The notes under the pieces are model-generated. The model ran no database searches. It was not told where the DNA came from and worked only from the letters and a program-made list of their open reading frames with translations. Source: Cristatella mucedo (taxonomy: Eukaryota > Bryozoa > Phylactolaemata > Cristatellidae). From it: a stretch of 64,000 nucleotides of DNA. The first letter of the stretch is position 1; the number at the start of each line of letters is the position of its first letter. Positions 24,201 to 46,182 of this stretch are shown here, piece after piece. The position numbers were made by a program, and so were the translations under genes. The stretch spans positions 5,056,501 through 5,120,500 of the forward strand of contig WPIO01000017.1 in NCBI GenBank assembly GCA_009760855.2. The letters are read 5' to 3'.

Positions 24201-24530
24201 GGAATTTGTGTGGCCCTTGGAAGCACCTTTAGAGTTGCCCCAAGTGGCCAATAGGCACCCGCACTGCAAACAGGCCAGGTATCAAACGACCGGTAGGTAA
24301 AAAGCGACAGGCAAGCATCCCGCCACCGCAGCGGCCCGCCCGTGCCGATCGCGCTGCCACGCGAGCTTGCCACACAATTGAGCGAGGGCACACACTACCA
24401 CAGCACTCTAGGCGTGCAGCGAAAGCACCAGTTCATCGCCAAGCTGTTGGTAAAGCAGGCAAGCGTGTGCATTCATTACAGATGGGCTGGCGCAGCCATT
24501 TCGTGGAATGGCACACAGCCTCTCCGATGA
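12175..24530 (+). CDS. MINDY4: MINDY4-like protein (FAM188B family), predicted inactive deubiquitinase; 17 exons, 680 aa
   Basis: MINDY enzymes cleave K48-linked ubiquitin chains. Seventeen exons (listed separately) join in frame to 681 codons. Residues 1-60 form a LisH motif (MALPERIAALVVREYLQSK then GYSTTLSAFESEA), as in MINDY4. About 305-680 is the MINDY fold: RPISVQTAVELKKVALGS, YGLACSAEELGPLLAAVQ, LWRAGGEKQATL, GGGRYKADGITEQ, LKTPRYPLW, ERRFDLFYYD, LPPLELCI, and the C-terminus WAGAAISWNGTQPLR. The family catalytic segment QNKGGPCG is replaced by CSAEELGP: Gln becomes Cys356 and the nucleophile Cys becomes Gly362. The catalytic His before the F-S-x-L-F strand becomes Arg592. A pseudoenzyme is therefore predicted, although the frame is open throughout. 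The middle, 61-304, is low-complexity and poorly conserved, so exons 5-7 are less certain. It could alternatively be the MINDY4B paralogue, but the LisH motif favours MINDY4. Confidence 0.88.
12350..12472 (+). CDS. MINDY4: MINDY4 exon 2
   Basis: Acceptor TTCTTGCAG, donor GTCAGT, phase 0 at both ends. Codons 20-60 complete the LisH motif (GYSTTLSAFESEA). Confidence 0.9.
12555..12741 (+). CDS. MINDY4: MINDY4 exon 3
   Basis: Acceptor TTGTTTCAG, donor GTAATT. It contains LAAILEVILKYFVD, the helix that follows LisH in MINDY4. Ends in phase 1. A broken duplicate lies at 7753-8020. Confidence 0.9.
12883..12935 (-). mobile_element. Diverged solo LINE family B tail
   Basis: On the minus strand it resembles the last 50 bases of family B, diverged, with one ACATT-like unit. 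It sits about 140 bp downstream of MINDY4 exon 3, echoing the tail beside the duplicate exon. Confidence 0.5.
13700..13780. repeat. TG-rich microsatellite
   Basis: Imperfect alternation of TG, CA and CG dinucleotides. Confidence 0.85.
14100..14481 (-). mobile_element. Diverged LINE family B copy
   Basis: The minus strand encodes KLAIAFLSLNMIGDRSFALQ, then a frame-shifted WNSLPQF-equivalent region, and ends in the family tail. It is clearly older than the copies at 6.2 and 27 kb. Confidence 0.7.
15933..16129 (+). CDS. MINDY4: MINDY4 exon 4
   Basis: Acceptor CTGTTCTAG, donor CAG/GTAATG. It enters in phase 1 (G plus CC gives Ala) and leaves in phase 0. Encodes an acidic then Ser-rich stretch (DLLVLEDDIESD; SIEESFKARRS). 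Poorly conserved linker. Confidence 0.75.
16805..16834. repeat. (CTAT)n microsatellite
   Basis: Short tetranucleotide run. Confidence 0.85.
17603..17861 (-). mobile_element. LINE family B fragment
   Basis: On the minus strand it gives the C-terminal codons and 3' tail of family B (CCAACTGCCGACTATGGC; CACCCACATGGTCTTTATGA), ending in an ATTAC-type tail. Confidence 0.8.
17956..18238 (+). CDS. MINDY4: MINDY4 exon 5 (5' edge uncertain)
   Basis: Donor GTGAGT after GACTCCG. The acceptor chosen is TATATTTAG; TTGCAACAG at 18010-18018 would also keep frame and remove 21 codons. Encodes a disordered linker with GDAFNDVEDNVTF and an Arg/Glu-rich part. Confidence 0.6.
18580..18642 (+). CDS. MINDY4: MINDY4 exon 6
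   Basis: The phase (1 in, 1 out) fits its neighbours. Encodes AIAITRLASPALPTPWMVS, which corresponds to the SPVPS-like stretch ahead of the MINDY fold. Donor GTAAGA. Confidence 0.6.
18688..18734 (+). CDS. MINDY4: MINDY4 exon 7
   Basis: Encodes GLAANSRPISVQTAV. The RPIS motif and following helix match the KPID motif in MINDY4 proteins. Donor GTACGT, phase 0. Confidence 0.75.
18883..19106 (+). CDS. MINDY4: MINDY4 exon 8 (carries the former active-site Cys position)
   Basis: The acceptor GGCTTTCAG was preferred over an upstream AG at 18864 because joining QTAV to ELKKVALGS aligns without a gap. Contains YGLACSAEELGPLLAAVQ in place of the catalytic GGPCG motif. The exon ends in an Ala repeat; donor CG/GTGTGC, phase 2. 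Confidence 0.85.
19390..19494 (+). CDS. MINDY4: MINDY4 exon 9
   Basis: Acceptor TTTCTAG, donor GTAAGA. Encodes ERVQLLVQCLARALWRAGGE; W-R-A-G-G is conserved in MINDY4. Confidence 0.85.
19562..19599. repeat. Perfect 15-bp inverted repeat, 8-base loop
   Basis: GCTTAGGTTGCCGCC at 19562-19576 is mirrored exactly by its reverse complement at 19585-19599, with an 8-base spacer. It lies in MINDY4 intron 9, 67 bp after the exon. It would form a strong hairpin in the pre-mRNA. Confidence 0.95.
19794..19857 (+). CDS. MINDY4: MINDY4 exon 10
   Basis: Acceptor ACTTTCAG, donor CAG/GTCGGT. Encodes GGGRYKADGITEQ, matching the G-K-Y-K-A-D-G segment of MINDY4. Confidence 0.88.
19858..20769. other. MINDY4 intron 10
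   Basis: About 0.9 kb with nothing recognisable beyond a short G run near 20316. Confidence 0.6.
20770..20835 (+). CDS. MINDY4: MINDY4 exon 11
   Basis: Acceptor TTGTTACAG, donor GTAAGT, phase 0 at both ends. Encodes LALLSFDTREELTAALQMHV. Confidence 0.85.
20836..22070. other. MINDY4 intron 11
   Basis: 1.2 kb. I searched for an additional exon and found none needed. No repeat family is recognised. Confidence 0.6.
22071..22132 (+). CDS. MINDY4: MINDY4 exon 12, GC donor
   Basis: Acceptor GTTCTTACAG. Encodes EGKASLVVLLYSLILSRGIS. The only frame-compatible donor is AG/GCAAGT, the typical strong form of the rare GC-AG intron. It splices in phase 2 to exon 13. Confidence 0.82.
22258..22324 (+). 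CDS. MINDY4: MINDY4 exon 13
   Basis: Acceptor GCTGTTGCAG, donor CAG/GTAGAG. Encodes VADDIKDECSSLLVGDGATC and Thr-Gln, corresponding to the segment ending G-Y-C-T-Q in MINDY4. Confidence 0.87.
22485..22652 (+). CDS. MINDY4: MINDY4 exon 14
   Basis: Acceptor GCTCTTGCAG, donor CAC/GTAAGC. Encodes NVLGLVTAGCAALDD, an unusual Ala/Ser-rich linker, then FDVGFLSLEEHYKRC. The last part aligns with I-G-F-L-S-L-F-E-H-Y. Confidence 0.87.
22979..23162 (+). CDS. MINDY4: MINDY4 exon 15 (former catalytic His position)
   Basis: Acceptor AATTTGCAG, donor GTAAGC. Encodes LKTPRYPLWLVQAQRGRYGV then WKAERRFDLFYYD. The residue aligned with the active-site His is Arg592. Confidence 0.92.
23622..23718 (+). CDS. MINDY4: MINDY4 exon 16
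   Basis: Acceptor TCGTTGTAG, donor ACCAA/GTGAGC. Encodes an acidic loop then LPPLELCIST, conserved near the MINDY4 C-terminus. Confidence 0.9.
23719..24481. other. MINDY4 intron 16
   Basis: 0.76 kb with a poly(C) run near 23975 and a perfect 20-bp tandem duplication at 24020-24059. Otherwise unassigned. Confidence 0.6.
24482..24530 (+). CDS. MINDY4: MINDY4 exon 17 with stop
   Basis: Acceptor TTCATTACAG; 16 codons, WAGAAISWNGTQPLR and stop TGA. This matches the family C-terminal W-N-G motif and closes the frame exactly. Confidence 0.9.
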
Positions 24531-25483
24531 CAGCATTAAGTTGCCACAGGCACGCTGGACAGAGCCTAGCCCGCGAGATAGGTGAGATATTGCAATCGAC
24601 GATTCGCAATCACGGGCAGTGCCAAGGCGTGCCGTGCAGGGCAAATGCCGTGCATCGACTCTGGAATGCTGACGGCTCGGCGTGAGCGTTTGCGGCTTCG
24701 ATAGACCGGAAAGCTTTCGTGCGCAAGAGCTGAACATGGACTTAAGCACTCCGCCGGGCGACAGCCCTAGACACAGCGCAGCCTACGCACGCAGTGTGTC
24801 GTGCCGGCTGCGCTCCGCCTTAGCGGCGCCGCTCAGTCGGCACTCGGGACTGCTTAGCTGGCGCCACGCATCATGAGCCACGCTATGAGGCCGGCGTCAG
24901 GTCTGGTTCTTCATGCCATGCCGGGATAGCTGACAGAAAAGCTACAGTATCGGCTACAGCACGATAAAACGCCGAGGACATGCAGGCAGCTGCAATCGGT
25001 AACCAGCTGCTGCTGCAGCAGCTGTAGCTGCAAGCAGAGGCAGCTGTCAGTGCTACCCACAAACCACGTGGTTCGTGTGCAAAGGACCCCACCCAGCATG
25101 CCGAGCTGCATTCAGCGGGCATGCCGGGGCAGCGGTAAGACACGAAGTCCTCTTTGCCTTTACAGCAGCAGCAGCACGGGCAAGGCGCACGAGTCCGGAC
25201 GCTCTTCGGATACGAGGCCTTAGCACAGCACTGGAGAGTCTTTGCTTCTGACCGAAGGATAACACGTGCAAATGTGGCATTTATTTATTTATTAAAGCTT
25301 TGCTCTGAAAAGCTTGCTGCTAAGCAGGGAGCCACTTTCTGCGCACAGCAAGCAGCCTGATAGCAATCTTCCTGGCGCCGCACCACGCAGGTGCGCACCT
25401 TCATTAAGCCGAGACCCCTTCCGATGATGCCGGATACTGCTTCTGGGGCAACAGGAGAAATGCACGTCCAAAGATGCTGCCTT
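24531..25483. other. Convergent intergenic interval, MINDY4 to C19orf53
   Basis: Holds both 3' ends. No plus-strand AATAAA was noticed before 25611, so the MINDY4 3' UTR may reach into the C19orf53 gene on the opposite strand, or use the ATTAAA near 25291. Nothing else is recognised. Confidence 0.5.
25280..25293 (-). terminator. Candidate poly(A) signal of C19orf53
   Basis: The minus strand reads AATAAATAAATAAA about 190 bp after the stop codon, a usual place for cleavage signalling. Confidence 0.5.
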
Positions 25484-25488
25484 TTATT
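25483..25488 (-). terminator. AATAAA overlapping the C19orf53 stop codon
   Basis: The last codons CAA TAA A create AATAAA across the stop. Use of it would give an extremely short 3' UTR; the distal signal is more likely. Confidence 0.3.
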
Positions 25489-25603
25489 GGGCTTTGTCTG
25501 ACGACGGTGCCGGTTTTACCACGCTGAACGCTTTCGCTTCTGTATTAGAAGCAGTCGCAGCTAGTTCCTGTTCTATGTTAACTTTAATCGCCTTCTCAAG
25601 CTT
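25484..25603 (-). CDS. C19orf53: C19orf53 exon 3 with stop
   Basis: Acceptor TTATTGTAG; 39 codons then TAA. Begins [14 protein letters not shown]. Confidence 0.9.
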   Translation of the reverse strand, partial: KLEKAIKVNIEQELAATASNTEAKAFSVVKPAPSSDKAQ

Positions 25604-28600
25604 CTACAATAATAAATAAATGGCAAAGGGCACATCACTCAGCCACGGCCAATATCAGAGCTAACAACTGAATTCCTATTAAACAAACAACATCAGTACA
25701 TACCTTTTTAAGCTGCTGCGCCACAATTTTCTTAGATTTCTTGGGCGCGATATGCCGTGCTAAAACCAAGAGAGTTCATAGAGAACTGCCAGGCTCACAC
25801 AGCAAACAAGTAGCAGCAGCAGCACCAGACCTCAAAAGAGCTTTTCCCCCTAATCACGAAGTATCATCATAGCGCAACATATTTTCCACAAGCATGCCGG
25901 TAAACAGAGAGGATGAAGCACGCCGGGCATTCCCCCGACAAGCCTTCATAAACCTCTTCATAAAGCCTTGGCTTCTGTCACTCACTCGTGTCCAGGTATT
26001 CTTACGTGTGCAACAAACACTAAACTCACAGGCGACGCAAAACTCTGCAGCTCGGCTTGTCTGTCGTGAACATTGCAACTCCTACATCACACCGCGTCTC
26101 ACCGACCTGCATTGGCTTCCCATCTGCAGCATATCAACTTCAAGGTTCTGTCACTTATCTGTAGGTCCCTTTATCTCTTGCCCCGGCATACACTGACATA
26201 CTTCCTAATCATGCTTCCCATTGTGCCACCTACTCCTCGGACTCGAGTGGCTCCTATCCCCCTCCCCCGACCAAAATAAAATCCTTTGACGGCTATGCCT
26301 TCACTTTCTAAACTCCCAACTCGCTATCGACAGACATTACGACATACCCTGAGCTGATGTCCTGCTTGAACGATTGAGAACAACAATCGGTCTGGCGGAC
26401 GAAGCACTGGCGTGGTTTCAATCGTATTTGTCCGATCGTGTTCAATCCGTGTCGTGTGGGGGTCAGATCTCACACACGAGAACGGTCACCTGTGGAGTCC
26501 CTCAAGGGTCTGTACTCGGTCCCTTGCTGTTCTCCACTTATACACTACCTCTGGGAAAAGTGATTAATACCTATGGAATAGGATATCCCTTTTATGCTGA
26601 CGATACTCAATTGTATTTGTTATTCAAACCGTCGGAATCTGCTGCAGCAACTGAGAAACTGAATGCTTGCCTTGCCGATATTCGATCCTGGATGTCGGAA
26701 AACTTCCTGAAATTAAATGACGATAAAACCGAACTGCGGCTCATAGGACACCCTAAGCGTGTGGCTGGATTAAAAGGCTTTGCTCTTCTAATAGGTGATG
26801 CTGCTGTGCGACCATCACCACGTGCTCGAAATTTAGGTGTGGTTTTCGACAACTGCCTCAATTTTAAAAGCTTCATTCAGAAGACTGCTTCTACTGCTAG
26901 CCATCACGTCTGATCTTCTATTGCGTATCACTTTGCAGCAAATGTAAAGCGCCTAGAAAGAGATTAAGTTCTCTGAGGGCGCTTTATCAAGTGCAATATT
27001 ATTATTATCAAGTGCAATATTATTATTATTATTATCCCTATCCAAGATTAGCAGCTGCCTTCCACAGTGGCTTGCAAAAAATTTAACTAGCTCCTTAGTT
27101 TTGTCTCGGCTTGATTATTGCAATTCCCTATTGGCTGGGCTACCAAAGAAAGCAACTAGGCCACTGCAGCTGACTATGAATATGGCTGCAAGGTTAGTCT
27201 TCAAGTCCCAGAGGTTTAAGTCCCAGAGGTGTATCCTTTGCTGAAAGAGCAAGGATGGATGCCGGTTGAGCAACGGATACAGAGCAAAGTTCTTACGCTG
27301 ACCCACAAGGCCCGCCTTGGCTTGGCTCCTTCGTACCTAGCTGAACTGCTGCTCCAGTTTCAACCTCTTCGCGCCCTCAGGTCCTGTGTGGACAATAAAT
27401 TAGCTGTTCAATACCTCCGCTTAAAGACCGTTGACGACAGAAGCTTTAGCTCTGCGGGTCCTAGACTGTGAAACTCGCTTCCAAAATTCTTAAGCAACAA
27501 CTACTCTCCTGCTGCCGACTATGGCTCATCTTTTTCAGCGGTCCTGAGCTGCTACTTCCATGCTACTCACTACCTCAACTGCTCTCCTGACTCTGCTATG
27601 CTTCCCACTTTCTCTTTGTTGCGTGAGACGAAGTCTACTGGCTACCGAATGCGTACCGAAAGCCGCTCAGGTTGTGAGTGCGCTAAACTGTCCAGCGTAA
27701 CACCCACATGGTCTTTATGACTTTGTGGAGTTAAAGAGACGGAGATACATTACATTAAAGCATTAATTCCGTCCGAGTGAACTACCCCTCGTGAGCTTAA
27801 GCGTGCTGAAATTGAGCGTATTTTCATATACCAATTGACATGCTTTCTTTCCAGCACATTTCAAGGGTCTAGAAAGTGATTTCACTCTTTTATGGTGTAA
27901 TACCGAGTTTTAGTCTCAGTACTAATATTATTACCATCGAAATGAAGTGCTCGGAACGAGCGGATAATAACAATGGTCACAGGTCATTCGTATAGAGCGC
28001 TAAGAGAGCCAAATATCTATCCAGACGTTTAACAACTCAATGCATAGCAAGCTGCAATCAAGGTTTTAAAGACATGCAAGGTGTCATGTTTGGATAAGCA
28101 TGACAAAAGCACGCAAGAAGACATTCGGGCCCATCGGTTAGTAGTCCCTGGCTAGTCAAATGCACTGAATCATGCACCCAGAAAATTTACCATCTAGGAC
28201 AAAAAATGTTGACGGGTACTCACAGTGGTTCCTTGGTGTATTAGCATTAGATCGATAGCGCGTACTTTCAAAGCTACAGTGGCTTTCAAAGCTACAATGA
28301 CTGAACCCTCCATGCGAGCGTCGCTTAGCGAGGACGGCGGCCACACGCTCACAAAACACGCACCGGCTAAATTTATTCGTGAAATAATGCATACAACGCT
28401 ACTTCGGAGCACTCATTACGGCGACGGCGTGCTGCAGCGACTTCCACATACCCTCACCGTAACAGTAAGCGATCCCTATGGGTGGCAATAGGAAAGAAAC
28501 GGGAAAGTGCATGACGGTTACCTCCTTTCTTTAGTCCAACTGCCTTCTTCTGCCGATTACTTTTCGACCCGGACGCGAGAGCGTTCTGCTTAAGCTTTTT

Positions 28601-28615
28601 TGTACCCTGAGCCAT
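25484..28615 (-). CDS. C19orf53: Leydig cell tumour 10 kDa protein homologue (C19orf53/UPF0390 family), 3 exons, 89 aa
   Basis: A small, very basic protein of unclear function, conserved in animals. The exons 28522-28615, 25704-25759 and 25484-25603 join in frame to 90 codons. It begins [11 protein letters not shown], the family start M-A-Q-G plus a basic stretch. The centre [19 protein letters not shown] and [14 protein letters not shown] match the conserved I-A-P-K-K and L-K-K-x-L-E-x-x-I segment. The C-terminus is shorter and differs from vertebrate forms, as is usual for this family. All splice sites are GT-AG (donors GTAACC and GTATGT; acceptors TTTTAG and ATTGTAG). Intron 1 is 2.8 kb and filled with LINE copies. 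The gene is convergent with MINDY4. Its composition suggests a nuclear or nucleolar location, which is inference. Confidence 0.9.
25704..25759 (-). CDS. C19orf53: C19orf53 exon 2
   Basis: Acceptor GGTTTTAG, donor AAG/GTATGT. Carries the IAPKK core motif. Confidence 0.92.
26040..26290 (+). mobile_element. LINE family A fragment
   Basis: The plus strand reads [18 protein letters not shown] and DLHWLP, then frame-shifts through the [15 protein letters not shown] region. C-terminal RT domain remnant in C19orf53 intron 1. Confidence 0.75.
26350..27024 (+). mobile_element. LINE family A-like RT fragment with internal deletion
   Basis: Encodes RT palm motifs: [42 protein letters not shown] and [10 protein letters not shown]. 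After the SFIQKTAS region the C-terminal domain is missing and the sequence jumps to the standard 3' end (GCAAATGTAAAGCGCC, hairpin, ATT tail). The sequence differs from the 54-kb copy, so it is a subfamily. The intact YADD shows that the reading frame was recently functional. Confidence 0.85.
27040..27763 (+). mobile_element. LINE family B copy
   Basis: Longest family B piece together with the 6.2-kb copy: [20 protein letters not shown] and onward, with an in-frame stop before the WNSLP region and a short deletion, then the ACATT tail. Confidence 0.85.
27764..28521. other. C19orf53 intron 1, 5' part
   Basis: 27780-27940 looks like an old LINE A 3' end (GGTCTAGAAAGTGATTTCAC). A GC-richer block at about 28200-28470 contains an unexplained open frame with a donor (separate entry). 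Confidence 0.5.
28297..28464 (+). other. Possible first exon of an unknown plus-strand gene
   Basis: ATG at 28297 opens 56 codons ([15 protein letters not shown] through [14 protein letters not shown]) ending exactly at ACA/GTAAGC, a good donor in phase 0. The block is CpG-richer than its surroundings. I recognise no family and found no second exon, so this may be chance. Confidence 0.25.
28522..28615 (-). CDS. C19orf53: C19orf53 exon 1
   Basis: ATG at 28615; 31 codons plus one base; donor G/GTAACC. Lys-rich. Confidence 0.9.
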
Positions 28616-28689
28616 GAGTTTTCAGGTTAAGGTCAAGGACGATTAACATCCGCCTCCGGTCTGACTACGGCTCATTCGTTGCGTTAGCT

Positions 28690-28850
28690 TAATAATAATA
28701 ATAACAATAATAGCTTACTTAACAGCCTCTTTTTATAGCGACAGAAGAGCCTCGATAAGGGATCGCCCACCGCAGGATTCGAACTCACAACCTCGGGGCG
28801 GAGGTCGTGAAAAGCAACTGCATTACCTAGTGATCCATTACGGTTCACAG
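28690..28850 (-). repeat. tRNA-derived SINE
   Basis: On the minus strand: ACTAGGTAA-type A-box region, then the B-box GAGTTCGAATCC, then GATCCCTTATC and CTCTTCTGTCGCTATAAAAA, and a (TTA)n tail. Same family as the copies at 38.3, 44.3, 48.2, 56.3 and 61.2 kb. Confidence 0.8.
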
Positions 28851-29794
28851 CTTCGTGTTATCATTATCATTATTAGTCATCGTTCTCGGTTAAGCAAAGG
28901 CTTGTATCAGTGAAACGGGTTTAGAACGTATCTATCACTACTAAGGGAGCTAACGACCCGTTGCTTAAACGCTTCGCAATTGCCAGCTAGGGCTCAACTG
29001 AGCGATCCTGACTGGCAGAAGCTACTTGAGGGACAATCTGTCTTGAATTCGTCCGGAGATCAGAAAAGTGGCTTTACTCCTAGGACTCGAATATGTAGAC
29101 GGAAAATGAATGGTGGCAGCCTAAACTCTTACTTTTTGTCTGCTCCGGTACAGCATTCCGTTGCGGTCAACCAGAATATGGTTTTCTGTTTCGGCTCCTT
29201 CCAAAACCAATTGCTGACCATCCACACCGGTGGCAGGCTTTGTGCGAGGTCTCGGCACTTAGCCTGCAAGTACGAAATTCGGGATTGAGAGGTCCGATCG
29301 AGTACATTCGTTGTGCCATTGATAATTATAACCGTTGTCCTTGTGGGTACTCTTATCTGATTCACAAGTCTCCTGCATCTACCTAGAGTAGCCGAAGCAC
29401 TATTGTGTCGATGCGGAATTAATTCTGGCTTTCGCTACTAGTTAGCTTGTACGGCATGTGCATGGTCCCATACAAACATTGGGAACGAGTTGCTGCCACA
29501 GGTTAATGGCAGTAGTAGATTTTGAGTTTTGTCGTATCGTATTTTATACGAGTAGTATTACATTCTTTCCCAATATTAGCTGAGCTACAATCATGTGGGG
29601 ATGCTAAGTTATTTCCCAAGATGTGGTTGTAAGCGACTTAATTCAACATGTAGGATGGACGATCTGCAAGCAGAGTTTCCGAAGACTAGATGAGATGTAT
29701 AAATAAATGTATGGACTACTTAGGGTGTGCTACCATTATCCATGCACGAAAAATGTCTGCCTTGCTACCTAATTGAAAGTAGTTAGCTGAGATT

Positions 29795-30110
29795 GTGGAG
29801 CTTACACCCAGATTCCGTGCAGAGGTGACAGTCGAGAGGCTGGTTGAGCCAATTTAAGGATGAGGCTTTTCGGTTTTCAAGTTACACTGGGTTTGCCCTT
29901 AAATGTTAGGTTGGTCTTGTCGTCGTCCAACTGCAAGTGACGACAAAGCATAGTGCAAGGAATTTCAGAGAGTATTATATAACGGAGGGCTAGGAAGGAT
30001 CCAGGCATAAGTAAGAGGTGAATGTCATCCATAGAAGTGAAAGCCACGCCCCTTGCTTGCATATGTAAGTTTTGCTAAGGGTGCTATATACGTTTTATAA
30101 TTATTATCAC
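29795..30110 (-). mobile_element. Old LINE family A fragment
   Basis: The minus strand shows GGCGTGGCTTTCACTTC (the region before ADDTQ), the DDDKTNL-equivalent, KGKPSV and GISVR-like pieces, with frame breaks. Confidence 0.6.
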
Positions 30111-30540
30111 AAAGGCTTAACTTAGCGATGAGAACACTGCAAAGAAGAGAGATTATCAACTATGAAAGAAAGAGTATTACAAAGGAAGAATTCCTGAAGC
30201 AGCATACTTAAGAGGCTCCTAAGTCGACCAGTGGCTGGCCGTTGACTGGAACACTGCTTATGAAATATACGACTTAAGATGGGACCTAAACCACTACGAT
30301 GCTACACCAGTGATGCATCGGTGTGACGATGAGCACCAAAGATCTGGCGACCAATGACATCCAATGCAGCAGAGAAACCCAGCTTAGCTTGCTCAGAAGC
30401 TGCATTCGCGAGGTCGCACTGTATGCAAAAAATAGCGCAGTCTCAATGTGCTATGAGCTCCAAATCCTTGATGAAATCGACTAGATGCTGATGACAGTCA
30501 TAGAAGATAAGCAAAGAAAAGAAGTACACTCAGCTCAATG

Positions 30541-30541
30541 G

Positions 30542-30574
<33 letters not shown>

Positions 30575-30612
30575 CACGCGTGTGTATATATATATACAGA
30601 TAGATAGTCGGA
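30541..30612. repeat. TA/TG microsatellite
   Basis: (TA)n, (TG)n, (TA)n and (GATA)n in succession. Confidence 0.9.
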
Positions 30613-31844
30613 TGCTTGGATATTTATATAAGTATATATAGGTAAGGGCTATGACAATAGCATGTGCTAAATGTTGCCAAATGATGAAGGCTATGGCAGC
30701 AGTGCCGCGTCATCGCAGAAGCGTTACCATAAACCACGCCTGACTACGACTAAGTCGTTTCAGCTGCGCAACGCAATGATGCCCACAATATTGGCTGCCG
30801 TCAGAAAGTCGCGGGTGCTGCACAGCTGCTTTGCTCGTCCTGTCTCTTTGCACAAAAAGAAACACGGAAGCACCGCTCTCGAGACAGGGCATCTCAGGGA
30901 GCAAACATGAAAAAAGAAATGCCGTGCACGCATCCGACAGACAATGCCCCCGTCTTTGGACGGCTCGACATGAGTGGATCGGCCGGGCCAGACAAGCATT
31001 CTGCTAACGAGCCAACGATGCTGCAGCAGCAGCAGCAGCAGCAGCACAGGTCTATCACCGTCGGTGCCACAGCCGACAAGCGGACCGGCCAACCGCGGCC
31101 GAAGCGCCGCTTCGAGCTGCACGCACAAGGTTACGCGTCGGGCTGTCGTCGACGGTCGGCACTCTTTCGTGCAGACGGCTCTTCTGCGTGAGGGCGAAGC
31201 AACATCCGGGAGTAAACGGTTCAAGTTGACGCTGCCGAACACAGAGAGCAGAGTAACATGAAGCAGGAAACCGGCACTGTGATGCTGCTGCTGCCACCGC
31301 TGTTGCTGAGACCCCTGAAGCGGCTACAACAACGTCAGAGGCATTAGTGTGCCAGGTGCATGCAACGGTGCAAAAACTGTGACGGCACGTCTGCCCGGCG
31401 AGCAAGCGGCATGTATTCAGTGCCATCTCGGACAGAAGCAGTGTTATTCGGCAGAATAAAGTCCAAAACCGACAAGCCTTTCTGGCAAGTTTTGCACCAA
31501 CTGTGAGTGCCTTATTGCACAGGCAGGAAGACCTTTGAATAGTGAGTTACAGAAGTCTTGATGGCATGTATCTTTCGTTCCATTAAGCATTCCATTGCCT
31601 ATGCAAAAATACCTGCGAAGTAAATCACGGAAGTCTAGCTAGGATATCACAAGATGCACGGGCGAATTTGGCTGTGGGGCCCTAAGCTCAATGGATCGTT
31701 TCAATAATACGCAGCTGAAAGTAGACCAACTTGACCGCAGATCTCATGCAGTCACCCAGCAAAAGGTCATTTTGTAACCGACACCCATATTATGTACACA
31801 GGCTACCGGGATATGCTAGCCAAGCAAAGTTTGCAGGTTAGATT

Positions 31845-32305
31845 ATGCTGACCCACAAGGCCTGCCACGGCTTGGCTCCTTTGTATAGCTGAACTGCTAC
31901 ACCAGTTTCAGCCTCTTGGTGCCCTCAGGACCTGTATGGACAATAAATTAGGTACTCCATTCCTCTGCTTAAAGACCGTTGGCGATAGAAGCTTTAGCTC
32001 TGCAGGTCCTAGACTGTGGAACTCGATTCCACAATTCTTACGCAACGACAACTACTCCCCTGCTTCCGACTATAGCATCCTTTTCAGCGGTCTTGAGCTG
32101 CTACTTCCATGCCACTCACTACCTCAACTGCTCTCCTGACTCTGGTATGCTTCCCACTTTCTCTTTGTTGCGTGAGATGAAGTCTGTTGTTTGTCTACCG
32201 AAAGCCGCTTAGGCTGTGAGTGCATTATACAAAACTGTCCTGTGCAACACCCACTTTGTCTTTATGGCTTTGTGGAGTTACAGACGGAGATACATTACAT
32301 TACGT
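31845..32305 (+). mobile_element. LINE family B fragment
   Basis: MLTHKACHGLAP-like start, then [18 protein letters not shown] and the family tail with ACATT repeats. Carries frameshifts. Confidence 0.85.
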
Positions 32306-32562
32306 AAGACACTCCAATTTCTTCGTGGCTGTGGTTGACCGTAACTGTGACCTTGGTCTTGTCGTCGTCATTCAATTTGAGTTAGCCACTAAAGACAAAG
32401 TCTATTGCCGGACGAGTGGCTAGCAGTAGGCCAGAGCGCCACTCGCCCATCAGCCAGCGGAGAGGCAAGAAGAAGATCAAACGATCTCAGCCACTTTGCT
32501 CACAACCACACATCACATCCGGCCATGTTTAAGGCTGAGCGCATAGCAGGATGCTCGATGAG

Positions 32563-32661
32563 CCGGCACGCGACACGCCGGCACGCGACACGCCGGCACG
32601 CGACACGCCGGCACGCGCCACGCCGGCACGCGCCACGCCAGCACGCGCCACGCCAGCATGG
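32563..32661. repeat. 15-bp minisatellite, six units
   Basis: Six complete head-to-tail units: three CCGGCACGCGACACG, two CCGGCACGCGCCACG and one CCAGCACGCGCCACG, then a partial unit. The unit is CG-rich and a multiple of three. It lies 190-290 bp beyond the RAB35 stop codon, probably in its 3' UTR. Confidence 0.97.
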
Positions 32662-32851
32662 CTGCCAGCCAAAGCAGCATCCAGGGCAAGATAAGCACGA
32701 GGACGAGGCTCAAGCGACGAGCCCAAGAAGACTCTTTGTTTGAGCCTCTAACTGGACTCGGCTCTGCGTCCGGGCAGAGCAAACGACATGGCAGCGCAGC
32801 ACGCTCGGCAGCTCACCAAGTGGGTGCGGTGAGACCGGATGTAATAGAGAA

Positions 32852-46182
<13,331 letters not shown>

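Larger units (their letters stand above)
28616..32851. other. Intergenic interval, C19orf53 promoter to RAB35 3' end
   Basis: Holds a SINE (28690-28850), a LINE A fragment (29795-30110), a TG/TA microsatellite (30541-30612), a GC-rich CAG/CTG-bearing block (about 30700-31430) without recognisable protein, a LINE B copy (31845-32305) and a 15-bp minisatellite (32563-32661). Open frames at 28980-29288 and 30760-31242 show no known domain. Confidence 0.6.

Noticed and set aside
30760-31242. 160-codon minus-strand frame in a GC-rich block
   Set aside because: No recognisable domain, a CTG-repeat Leu run, and no convincing splice partners.
32563-32661. CRISPR-like array
   Set aside because: The units are directly contiguous without spacers, in an animal genome; it is a minisatellite.
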